Assembly (NCBI RefSeq): GCF_008642315.1
Contig: NZ_CP029192.1
Coordinates: 7,750,001-7,814,000 of the forward strand
Direction of reading: 5' to 3'
Length of the DNA: 64,000 bases
From: Streptomyces venezuelae
GTDB taxonomy: Bacteria > Actinomycetota > Actinomycetes > Streptomycetales > Streptomycetaceae
The notes under the pieces were generated by a model that saw only the letters and a program-made list of their open reading frames with translations, ran no database searches and had not been told where the DNA came from. Each line of letters begins with the position of its first letter. Within the stretch, counting starts at the first letter, position 1. This document shows, piece by piece, positions 1 to 7,850 of this stretch. The translations under genes were made by a program, and so were the position numbers.

Positions 1-400
<400 letters not shown>

Positions 401-481
401 GGGGCGCGGGGTGCCGGAGGACGCAGGACGCACCAGCCAGTCAGAGTCATAGCCAGAGCCAGAGGACGAAGTGGAGCCGCC

Positions 482-865
482 ATGACGACCGCCGCCGCGA
501 CCGGCAGCGCGAGCAGCAGGACGCTCGCTCACCCCGAGCCCGGGGACGTCCGCCTCGAATCCGTGCTGCACGCGCTGGCCGACCCGATGCGGATGCGCGT
601 CGTCCGGGAGCTGGCCCGGGAGGAGGGTGCCGCGGGCCTCTCCTGTTCGTACTTCGCGCTGCCCGTCACCAAGTCGACCTGTACGCACCACTTCCGGGTG
701 CTGCGCGAGAGCGGCGTCATCCGGCAGATCTACCGGGGCACGACCAAACTCAACGTGCTGCGCCGCGACGACCTCGACACCCTCTTCCCCGGCCTCCTCG
801 ACAGCGTCCTTGACGCCGCGACCCGCCAGGAGACCCGCCTCGGGGGTTCCCCGACGGGCTCCTAG
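482..865 (+). CDS. ArsR-family winged-helix transcriptional regulator
   Basis: A 127-residue protein with one ArsR-type winged helix. LESVLHALADPMRMRVVREL (about residues 20-39) is the family's first helix pair, and KSTCTHHFRVLRESGVI is the recognition helix. There are no obvious metal-binding CxC motifs beyond an isolated CSYFALP and CTHH, so it may sense a small molecule or redox state rather than metal. The ATG at 482 is chosen because GTGGAG lies about 9 bp upstream; an in-frame ATG at 332 would place 50 low-complexity residues over the promoter. It diverges from the Old Yellow Enzyme gene, its likely target. Its stop codon overlaps the convergent next gene by 4 bp. Confidence 0.85.
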   Translation: MTTAAATGSASSRTLAHPEPGDVRLESVLHALADPMRMRVVRELAREEGAAGLSCSYFALPVTKSTCTHHFRVLRESGVIRQIYRGTTKLNVLRRDDLDTLFPGLLDSVLDAATRQETRLGGSPTGS

Positions 866-1866
866 CGAGGCCCGGGGATGGAGGACAGCAACGTCTCGCG
901 GTCGGGCTCCTCGAAGTGCTGCTCGACGGCCGAACGGACCGCCTCCGGCGCGGTCTTGGCCATCTCGGCGAGAACCTCTCCTCTGAGTGAGGCAGGGGCC
1001 CACGAGGTGGCGTAGACGAGCGTGTCCACCCACTCCGCGTTCGCGGCGGCCAGCGCGCCGCCGTGGGCCCAGAGCCAGTCCGGGTCGTAGTCCCGGAACG
1101 TCAACGGCGCGTCGCTGGGGCCGACACCGGCGAGCGCGAGCTCCTTGGCCAGGGCGAGAGCCGGCCCGTCCACGGGGGCGCCGTCGGCGTCCACCACCAG
1201 CAGCCTCTCGTGCAGCAGCAGGGCCGCGCCGTCGAGCAGGGACGACGAGGCGCGGCGCGGGTCCGGGGTCTTGCCCAGCCACTCCCTGCGCCCGGCCACC
1301 GAGCCCGCGAGCAGTTCGGCTCCCGCGGCGTGCCGCTCATTGGTGAAGAAGTCGTAGGCCTCCCTCACCAGGCGCGGGTCCTCGGCGCCGAGCAGGCCGG
1401 CCACGGCCCGGCTCAGCACCGTCTGTTCGGCGCCGAGCAGGCGGTGGAGCCGGGTGATCCACCGGGCGTACAGTTCGACGCCGGGCGGATCGAAGGGTGG
1501 GCGCAGCGCCGCCTCGACGACCAGCGCATCCCAATCGACAGCCTCGTTCAGCTCCACCCCGTCCAGAACGGAGGGGAGTTCGAAGTCGGGGTGCCCGCCG
1601 CACACCCAGTCCGTGAACGCCGGGTGCAGGTCGTCCGATTCGGACCCGATCCGGTAGCTCCAGACCGTGTCACGGCGGTGGCATCCACAGGCGTAGCGCC
1701 GGTGCTTGCCGTCCGGCAGCACTTCCGACCGCACCGGTTCACCGCAGCTCGTGCAGCACAGCGCGTTGCAGCCCACGAGGGACGCCCAGCCGAACTCGAA
1801 GGGCTCCGTCGGCAGCCAGAAGCGCGCGCCCACCAACTCGGGGTAGGGACCGCAGAATGTCGTCAT
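862..1866 (-). CDS. Hypothetical protein with N-terminal Cys cluster, downstream partner of the eCIS-header protein
   Basis: A 334-residue soluble protein with no signal peptide or TM segment. Residues about 33-61 hold clustered cysteines (CNALCCTSCGEP, then YACGCHRR), which look like a small zinc ribbon. The rest is helical and rich in Ala, Leu and Glu, and I do not recognise a family. The ATG start lies only 3 bp after the stop of the upstream gene at 1870-3246, so the two are almost surely co-transcribed. If the upstream protein is a delivered effector, this one could be an immunity, chaperone or adaptor protein; that is inference only. Its 3' end overlaps the convergent ArsR gene by 4 bp. 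Confidence 0.7.
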   Translation of the reverse strand: MTTFCGPYPELVGARFWLPTEPFEFGWASLVGCNALCCTSCGEPVRSEVLPDGKHRRYACGCHRRDTVWSYRIGSESDDLHPAFTDWVCGGHPDFELPSVLDGVELNEAVDWDALVVEAALRPPFDPPGVELYARWITRLHRLLGAEQTVLSRAVAGLLGAEDPRLVREAYDFFTNERHAAGAELLAGSVAGRREWLGKTPDPRRASSSLLDGAALLLHERLLVVDADGAPVDGPALALAKELALAGVGPSDAPLTFRDYDPDWLWAHGGALAAANAEWVDTLVYATSWAPASLRGEVLAEMAKTAPEAVRSAVEQHFEEPDRETLLSSIPGPR

Positions 1867-1869
1867 GCC

Positions 1870-3246
1870 CTAGTTCCCGTTCTTTCCGGCAGGCGTCGTT
1901 TCACCGGGGAACCTGCCGTCCTTGCCGCAGGCGCGCAGTTCGTCCTCGGTGAGCGGCTTGATGTTCCGGTAGATCCCCTGCGTCGGATCGTACTCACAGC
2001 CGAACGGCTCGGCCGCGGCCATGATCTCGACAACGGTGTGGTGGCTCGCCCCGACGAGGAACGCGATGGACGCGAGCCGGGCGCCGTACTTGTCCGCCTG
2101 GAGCGCCTTGGCGGCACTCATCATCGTGTTGGTCGTACCGGAGGGGCCGCCGCCGAGGGGCAGGCTGAGCTTGCGCTGCGCCTCCACCCAGGTGTTCTTC
2201 TCGTTGATCATCCAGACCTTCGCGCCCGCGAGCCACTTCAGGGCGTCCTGCTGCACGTCCCAGCTCGGGTCGTCGTTCGTGTGCATCGCCTTCTGCCGGT
2301 CGCTGAAGTCGAGACCGGTCTGCGCGACCGTATGCTCGGTACGCCCGGTCTCGCCGGGGTCCTGGTCCGGGTGCAGGGCCTTCAGCACGTCGTTGCGCCG
2401 GACTCGCGCGTCTCCCTGGTGCTCCACCGCCGAGCCCTGCGGAACGGGCGCGATGTCACGGGTGACGACGCTCTCCGGAGTGCCACCGGCCCGCAGCATC
2501 GCGCGACGGCGGTCCAGCAGGAAGGGCATGTTCAACTGGGCCTCCTTCATGCGCTGGTCGATCTCCGCCCGCTTCGCGGAACTGGCCAGGTCCCGGGCCA
2601 GCACCTCGGTGAAGAAGCGCACGATGTGGGTGTACTGCTCGCTCAGAGTGCCCTGGTCGAAGACGGCCATCACATCGGCGACCGCGGTACCGACGAAGCC
2701 CGACTTCTCGACGCCTTCCTGGCCGACGGTCTTGAAGATCTCGGCCAGCTGCTCGTCGGCGTGATCCCAGGCGCCGCCCACCCCGCTCCGGATGTACGCC
2801 TTGGCCTTCGTCGCCATGTCGGCCATGGCGCCCTTGGCGGCGGCGTGCGCGGAGGCCTTGGCCGCGAGCTTGCGCTCGAACGCCATCGCCTCCGCTTCGA
2901 ACGCCGGGTCGGCGGCCCGCGACCGCCCGCTGGTCTCGGCGCCGAGCGTCAGACCGTCGTCCGTACGCTGCACCGACACAGAAGCCGGCGCGCCCCTGCC
3001 CGCGGTGGCTCGCGTCCGCTGCACCGGGAGCTGCTGCCCTTCCCCGACCTCCCCGCCTCCGGGCCGCTCCCGGCTGCCTAAGTGCCCCGAGCCCTGGAGC
3101 ATCTCGACGACCGCTCTGTTGCCCAGGCTGCGCTGCAGGGCCATCAGCCCCGGTTCGGGCCGACCGGCACGCTGGGCCCGTTCACGCGCCGATGGACGCC
3201 CTTCCTCGGTGCGGCCCGCTCTTCCACCGTCTCGCTTGTAGCCCAT
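1870..3246 (-). CDS. Protein with eCIS-associated LQRxxGNRAV N-terminal header; putative effector or cargo
   Basis: A 458-residue protein. After a charged start, residues 34-51 contain LMALQRSLGNRAVVEML, the short header seen at the start of many DUF4157 and other proteins linked to extracellular contractile injection systems. Two VQRT motifs follow (LPVQRTRA and VSVQRTDD), also typical of those proteins. No HExxH peptidase motif is present, so it is not a canonical DUF4157 protein. The remaining 340 residues are helical, with a C-terminal part containing GASHHTVVEIMAAAEPF, and I do not recognise a catalytic domain. The ATG at 3246 is preceded by AGAGGAG; longer in-frame starts lack a ribosome site. 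It leads an operon with the gene at 862. No eCIS structural genes lie in the window. Confidence 0.6.
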   Translation of the reverse strand: MGYKRDGGRAGRTEEGRPSARERAQRAGRPEPGLMALQRSLGNRAVVEMLQGSGHLGSRERPGGGEVGEGQQLPVQRTRATAGRGAPASVSVQRTDDGLTLGAETSGRSRAADPAFEAEAMAFERKLAAKASAHAAAKGAMADMATKAKAYIRSGVGGAWDHADEQLAEIFKTVGQEGVEKSGFVGTAVADVMAVFDQGTLSEQYTHIVRFFTEVLARDLASSAKRAEIDQRMKEAQLNMPFLLDRRRAMLRAGGTPESVVTRDIAPVPQGSAVEHQGDARVRRNDVLKALHPDQDPGETGRTEHTVAQTGLDFSDRQKAMHTNDDPSWDVQQDALKWLAGAKVWMINEKNTWVEAQRKLSLPLGGGPSGTTNTMMSAAKALQADKYGARLASIAFLVGASHHTVVEIMAAAEPFGCEYDPTQGIYRNIKPLTEDELRACGKDGRFPGETTPAGKNGN

Positions 3247-3457
3247 GGCTCCTCTTCTCGCAGGCCGACACCCGGTCACCGGGACGTCCATTCCTGCGGG
3301 CAGCCTATGGTTCGGGCCGTAGGCCGGACCACGCATCAAAGGGCACATTCGGGTGCCTCGGTGACCGGCGGCGTGCCCGGCCGGGCGCCGGGACGGCAGG
3401 AGGGCCGTAGGCCATCACGCGCGCCCCTATGGGCAACGGGGTCTGCCCCGCCGACTC

Positions 3458-3492
3458 CTGACGCCCGACACCGCCCGGCCTAGCGTCATGGG
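3458..3492 (+). promoter_or_regulatory. Probable leaderless promoter of the ChW/Ig membrane protein
   Basis: CTGACG (3458-3463) and TAGCGT (3481-3486) are 17 bp apart. The GTG start begins 6 bp after the -10 hexamer, where transcription would start. No Shine-Dalgarno sequence is present. This geometry is typical of leaderless actinobacterial mRNAs. Confidence 0.5.
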
Positions 3493-4878
3493 GTGAGCCT
3501 TTGGACCTCCCTCGAACCTGCCTCCGTGACCGTCGACCCCGGCAGCACCACCACGGTGCAGCTGCGGGTGCGCAACACCGGTGACATCGTCGACGCCTAC
3601 CGCTTCGAGCCGGTCGGTGACCTCGCCCCCTGGACCACGGCCGAGCCACCCGTGCTGCGGCTCTACCCGGGGACGACCGGCACGGTGGAACTGACCTTCG
3701 CACCGCCGCGCACGGCGGACGCGAGAGCCGGCGCGCATCCCTTCGCGGTGCGGATCACCCCCACGGAGCACGCGGGCGCCGTCGTGGTCCCCGAGGGGAA
3801 CGTCACCGTCAACCCGTTCACCGAGGTGCGCGCCGAGCTGGTGCCGCCGACGGTGAAGGGATGGTTCCGGGGGCGTCCGCAGCTGGCCGTGGACAACGTC
3901 GGCAACACCACCGTCACCGCGTCGCTCGGCGGCAACGACACCGGCGACCGGCTGTCGTACGACATCCAACCCGGCAACGTACAGATCGAGCCGGGCCGCG
4001 CGGCGTTCGTGAAGGCGACGCTGCGGCCCCGGCAGATCACCTGGTTCGGCTCCAAGCAGGAGCAGCCCTACTCGCTGAGCGTGCGCCGCTCCGGCACCGA
4101 ACCGCTGACCGCGGACGGCACGTTCGTGCAGCGCAGCGTCCTGCCGGGCTGGCTCGCCGGAACGCTCGGCCTCGTCCTCGCGCTGACCATCGCGTTCGTG
4201 ACGATCTGGCTGACGTACCGCCCGGAGATGCGGACGGTGGCGAAGGAGAAGCCGCAGGAGTCCGGCGCGATCGCCCCGGCGAACCCGTCCCCGCCGGCCG
4301 AGAAGGCGCCGCCACCGCCCAAGGAGGACAAGGAGACCGAGCCGCCCGCGGAGTCCGACAAGGGGGGCGCGCAGGAGCCGGAGGGCGGCGGAGGCGGTGG
4401 CGGGGAGGAGGAAGCGCCCGACGAGAAGACGGCGGCGGACGCGGTCGCCGAACTCGGCGAGGGCCGCCACATCTGCTACCGCGCCTACGTGGGCGACGCC
4501 TGGCAGGAGCCCGTGTGCGACGGCGCCGAGGCGGGTACGCCCGGCCAGAACACACCCATCAAGTCGCTCAACATCGCGGTGTCCGGCACCCAAGGGGTCA
4601 CCGGCACCGGCGCCTTCGTCGGCGAGGGCTGGCGCGAGGGCATCCCCTGGTCGGACGCGGAGGACGGCAAGGACATGTTCTTCGGCAGCACCGAGAGCGC
4701 CGACCCCGCCCTGGAAGGCTTCACCTACAAGGTCAACGACGGCTCGGTGTGCAGCGATGCCTTCGTGACCGACAGGGACTGGATGGGCGAGGTGTGCACC
4801 GACCCCGGCCAGTGGAAGTACCACGGAAGCCCGATGGAACTGAACCAGTCCCTCGAAGGAGTCCGGTTCACCGTCTGA
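3493..4878 (+). CDS. Membrane protein: Ig-like domains, one TM segment and a C-terminal ChW-like domain
   Basis: A 461-residue protein. Residues 1-215 form two Ig-like beta domains (VTVDPGSTTTVQLRVRN and TPTEHAG region). One TM helix follows near 220-243 (WLAGTLGLVLALTIAFVTI). A Pro/Glu/Gly-rich linker spans about 250-320. The C-terminal domain holds YRAYVGDAWQEPV and GTPGQNTPIKSLNI, which resemble ChW (clostridial hydrophobic W) repeats, and several cysteines. There is no N-terminal signal peptide, so topology is uncertain: one side is Ig-like, the other ChW-like. The GTG start is set by the leaderless promoter. It is divergent from the eCIS-header gene and convergent with an atypical LuxR regulator, suggesting a shared process that the sequence does not prove. 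Confidence 0.65.
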   Translation: MSLWTSLEPASVTVDPGSTTTVQLRVRNTGDIVDAYRFEPVGDLAPWTTAEPPVLRLYPGTTGTVELTFAPPRTADARAGAHPFAVRITPTEHAGAVVVPEGNVTVNPFTEVRAELVPPTVKGWFRGRPQLAVDNVGNTTVTASLGGNDTGDRLSYDIQPGNVQIEPGRAAFVKATLRPRQITWFGSKQEQPYSLSVRRSGTEPLTADGTFVQRSVLPGWLAGTLGLVLALTIAFVTIWLTYRPEMRTVAKEKPQESGAIAPANPSPPAEKAPPPPKEDKETEPPAESDKGGAQEPEGGGGGGGEEEAPDEKTAADAVAELGEGRHICYRAYVGDAWQEPVCDGAEAGTPGQNTPIKSLNIAVSGTQGVTGTGAFVGEGWREGIPWSDAEDGKDMFFGSTESADPALEGFTYKVNDGSVCSDAFVTDRDWMGEVCTDPGQWKYHGSPMELNQSLEGVRFTV

Positions 4879-4896
4879 CGGCCGGCCCCGGCCCGC

Positions 4897-5601
4897 TCAG
4901 ATGTAGCCCTCACGCAGGGCGTACGCCACGACGTGCGCGCGGTTGCGCAGGTGGAGACGGGTGGTGAGGCCGTGCATCACGTTCTTGACGGTGCGTTCGG
5001 AGTACGAGAGCTTCCGCGCGATCTCCGAGGTGTCGAACCCCTCGGCCACCAGCCGCACCACGTCCACCTCGCGCTTGGTGAAGCTCAGGACGAAACCCGG
5101 CTGGTCGGGGCCGCCCTGGTGGAGGCGCCGCACCTGGCCGATGAGCTGGCCCAGCAGGTCCGTGGGCAGGTCGCCGCCGCCCTGGGCGGCGGTCAGGACC
5201 GCCTGCGCCAGCCGGTGCGCGGTGGCCTCGCGGCGCCAGACGATGGCGCCGACACCGCATTCGATGACGTCGAGGAGCTCGTGCTCGCGCACCGCTCCGG
5301 CGACGAGCACGGCGCGGGCGCTCTCGCCGCGCACGGCACGCCGCAGCCGGGTGAGCGCTGCCTCGTCGAGGGTGTCCTCGACGAGCAGGGTGACCGAGGC
5401 GGCGGCCGCGTCGGCGCACACCTCGACCTCGGGATGGCGGCGCAGCTGGCTGACGACGCCCTCGCGGCTGATCGGGTCGGGGGCGCTGACGGAGACGCGG
5501 ACGCGCCGGTCCTTCGGCACCGGGAGCACGGCGGGCGTGGCGGCCGCGACGGGGGCGACGGGCGCCGGGGCGGCCACGAGGGCCGGGGACGAGCTGGACA
5601 C
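4897..5601 (-). CDS. NarL/FixJ (LuxR-type) regulator with a degenerate receiver domain
   Basis: A 234-residue protein. After an Ala/Pro-rich leader, residues about 33-150 have the alpha/beta pattern of a receiver domain (VRVSVSAPDPISREGVVSQL), but the usual acidic pocket and phosphorylated Asp are not evident, so it probably works without a classical histidine kinase. The C-terminus (about 170-232) is a LuxR helix-turn-helix: SFTKREVDVVRLVAEGF, TSEIARKLSYSERTVKNVM. The GTG at 5601 is chosen because GAGGA lies 7 bp upstream; an ATG 33 bp further up has no ribosome site. It is convergent with the ChW protein, and regulation of that neighbourhood is a guess. Confidence 0.8.
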   Translation of the reverse strand: MSSSSPALVAAPAPVAPVAAATPAVLPVPKDRRVRVSVSAPDPISREGVVSQLRRHPEVEVCADAAAASVTLLVEDTLDEAALTRLRRAVRGESARAVLVAGAVREHELLDVIECGVGAIVWRREATAHRLAQAVLTAAQGGGDLPTDLLGQLIGQVRRLHQGGPDQPGFVLSFTKREVDVVRLVAEGFDTSEIARKLSYSERTVKNVMHGLTTRLHLRNRAHVVAYALREGYI

Positions 5602-5744
5602 GGGAACTTCCTCATTTCGAGCGGCTGGAGGCACCCCGGCCGGGCCGAGGGAGGCGCCGCCGGTTCCGGGGAGAACCGGCGGCGCCCGGAGGGGATGTGC
5701 GGGAACCGGTCAGGAACGGATCGGACCGGGACGGGAGGGACGGA

Positions 5745-6491
5745 TCAGGAGCACGACTTGTAGAAGTGCTTCCAGCCGTCGCCGGGCATGGCCGGCGGCT
5801 CGGCGGGGGTGCCCCAGGCGCCGTACTTCTGCTCGTGGTCCTGGTTGTAGGCGCCGGGGCCGCTGTTCGCCTTCGAAAGGCGTACGTTCCGCTCCCACAC
5901 GCCGTCACCGGCGTTGCTGAGGATCGCGAGGTCGGGGTACGCGTCGCCGCCGTAGTTGGCGACCCGGAGCTCCTTGGCCTCGCTGGCGTCGCCGATGTCC
6001 AGGTGCCGGGTGCGGGCCGAGGTCAGGTCGGCGCGCTTGAGCGGTCCGGGCCGGTAGTCGGCGACGCGGGCCGTCGCGGGATCGTCGACGCCGGACGGCT
6101 CGACGATGTTGACGACGAGGTCCAGCTTGCCGTCCTGGCCGAAGTCGGCGACCGCGGCGGTCGCGACCTCGCCCCGCTTGACGCCGACCAGCTTGCCGAC
6201 GTTCTGCTTGGTGCCGAACGTGCCGTCGGCGGCTCCCCACTGGACCGTCATCTTCGTGCCGTTGAGCCCAGGGTTCGCGATCTTGTCCGGGTGGCCGTCG
6301 CCGTCGAGGTCGCCGAGGAGGGTCGTGGCGTCGGACAGGCAGGGGCCCGCCGCCGCGATGCCGGCGGCGGGCCAGCCCGTCTCGTCCGGGCCCGGCACGC
6401 CGGCCGCACTGGCCTGGTAGCCGGCCACGGTCAGAGTCAGGGCGACCGCCGCGACCGGGGCGGCGATCAGACGTGAGCGCTTGCGAAGCAT
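5745..6491 (-). CDS. Secreted FG-GAP/VCBS-repeat protein
   Basis: A 248-residue exported protein. Residues 1-29 form a signal peptide (MLRKRSRL, hydrophobic core, ASAAG cleavage region). The mature part holds FG-GAP-like repeats with calcium-binding loops: LLGDLDGDGHPDKIA, AVADFGQDGKLDLVV and VANYGGDAYPDLAIL. Such repeats build partial beta-propellers on extracellular proteins; no catalytic domain is attached. Full FG-GAP propellers have seven blades, so this one is short. The ATG is preceded by GGGAG at a good distance. It stands alone, between the LuxR regulator and a long repeat-bearing intergenic region. Confidence 0.75.
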   Translation of the reverse strand: MLRKRSRLIAAPVAAVALTLTVAGYQASAAGVPGPDETGWPAAGIAAAGPCLSDATTLLGDLDGDGHPDKIANPGLNGTKMTVQWGAADGTFGTKQNVGKLVGVKRGEVATAAVADFGQDGKLDLVVNIVEPSGVDDPATARVADYRPGPLKRADLTSARTRHLDIGDASEAKELRVANYGGDAYPDLAILSNAGDGVWERNVRLSKANSGPGAYNQDHEQKYGAWGTPAEPPAMPGDGWKHFYKSCS

Positions 6492-7084
6492 GTACGAACT
6501 CCCATGTCGTTGCTGCGAAATCGGTGCTCCAAAAGCCGTGAGGGAACCTCTCGGCGAGCACGGCCCAACCCTGCGGCGTCATCCGTCCCGAAGGCCAGGA
6601 ATGCCGGGCAGTTGGGGACGCTGGAACGGTAAATACGCCGCTGAACTGGGGGAACGTGGAGTGCCTGGAACGCGTGACTGGGACGCGGCCGACCGCGGGA
6701 GGCAGCCGCGGGACGGTGGAAGAGGTGCGGGAGAGGCACGGGGGACACCCGAAAGCCTGTCCCTTCGGGCGGGATCACGGGCGGGATTGCCGCAGGGGTT
6801 GCGGGAGAGGCCGCGGGTGGCTTCGCGGGCGAGCGTGGGAGGGGCTCGCGCGGAGGTGCGGCGTGGCGCACGCGGAGGCGAGGCGTGGCTCGCGCGGCCC
6901 TGCGGCGGACCCGAGCAGGCTCCTGCGCGGACCCGGAGAGGCTCCTGCGCGGACCCGGAGAGGCTCCTGCGCGGACCCGGAGAGGCTCCTGCGCGGACCC
7001 GGACAGGCTCCCGCGCGGACCCGGACAGGCTCCTGCGAGGGCCCGGAACCCGACGCCGCTGTCCGCCCCCTCGTATGCCGTGCG
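6492..7084. other. Intergenic region without a supported gene
   Basis: Open frames here are by-products of G-rich sequence: all forward frames stay open through repeats and none shows a domain or start signal. The left end holds the upstream region of the FG-GAP gene. The stretch 6700-6900 is purine-rich with short GCGGGAGAGG-like motifs. The right end holds the 22-bp tandem array described separately. The region abuts the decayed LAL regulator and may be remnant sequence of that locus. Confidence 0.6.
6903..7034. repeat. Six tandem copies of a 22-bp unit
   Basis: Units start at 6903, 6925, 6947, 6969, 6991 and 7013. The middle copies (6925-6990) are identical, of the form GCGCGGACCCGG plus AGAGGCTCCT; the first and last two carry a few substitutions (for example ACAGG for AGAGG). 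The period is 22 bp, roughly two helical turns, and not a multiple of three, so it is not built as a coding repeat. There are no spacers, so it is not a CRISPR array. Confidence 0.9.
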
Positions 7085-7850
7085 ATGCTCGGCCCCGTGC
7101 AGAGCAGTCACAAGAACGCCGACTTCGTCGGCCGCGGCGCCGAACTCACCGCCCTCGACGAGGCCCTGTCCCGTGCGGCCGCCGGGGAGCCCCGCGCTCT
7201 CGTCGTCGGCGGCGAGGCCGGCGTCGGCAAGACCCGGCTCCTGACGGAGTTCCTCGGCCGGGCCGCCGCGGACGGAATTGTCGTCGCCCTCGGCGGCTGC
7301 GTCGAGCCGGGCGCCGACGCCCTGCCGTACCACCCCGTGTCGACCGCCCTGCGCGCCCTGCGCCGCCAACTCGGCGCCGAGGCCTGGACGGAGGCCGTCG
7401 CCGCGGCGCGGAGTGTCTGGAGCCCCCGCTGCTTCTGACCACCGCCCGCCTGCGCCTCGCGGAAGCCCTGATCGTCCGGGGCGGCCCGGACGCGCGCGAC
7501 ACGGCCCGGGACCTGCTGCGACGGGCCGCGGCGACGGCACACGACCTGGGCGCGCCCCCCTCGCGACGGACATCGCCGCCCTGGCCGCCCGCGCCGGGAT
7601 CCCGCTCCACCAGGACGAGGCGGCCCCCGATCCGTCCCCGGCGGCGGCCCTGGGCCTGACCGCACGGGAGCGTGACGTGCTGCGGCTGGTGGCGGCCGGG
7701 CGCAGCAACCGGCAGATCGCGGAGGAGCTGTTCATCTCACCGAAGACGGCGAGCGTCCACGTCTCCAACATCCTTCCCGAACTGGGCGCGTCGGGCCGGG
7801 GCGAGGCGGCGGCGTTCGCCCACCGTCTGGGTCTGCTGGACGCCGACTAA
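7085..7850 (+). pseudogene. Decayed LAL-type (large ATP-binding LuxR) regulator: N-terminal ATPase and C-terminal HTH with the middle deleted
   Basis: The ATG at 7085 opens an AAA-type ATPase start, NADFVGRGAELTALDEAL, with Walker A GGEAGVGKTRLL, which stops at 7438. In a second frame about 7410-7555 reads LLLTTARLRLAEALIVRGG, typical of the helical region just before the DNA-binding domain. A third frame gives ATDIAALAARAGIPLHQ and a LuxR HTH (LTARERDVLRLVAAG, NRQIAEELFISPKTASVHV), ending at 7850. Intact LAL proteins run to about 900 residues, so most of the sensor region is missing. The last frame change maps to a six-C run at 7555-7560; one extra C would restore it. A non-functional remnant is most likely. 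Confidence 0.85.

Noticed and set aside
1063..3081. Long forward open frame opposite the header operon
   Set aside because: It is an antisense shadow caused by high GC; it shows no domain, and the reverse frames carry ribosome sites and recognisable motifs.
6903..7034. CRISPR array
   Set aside because: Repeats are head-to-tail with no unique spacers and no cas genes are near.
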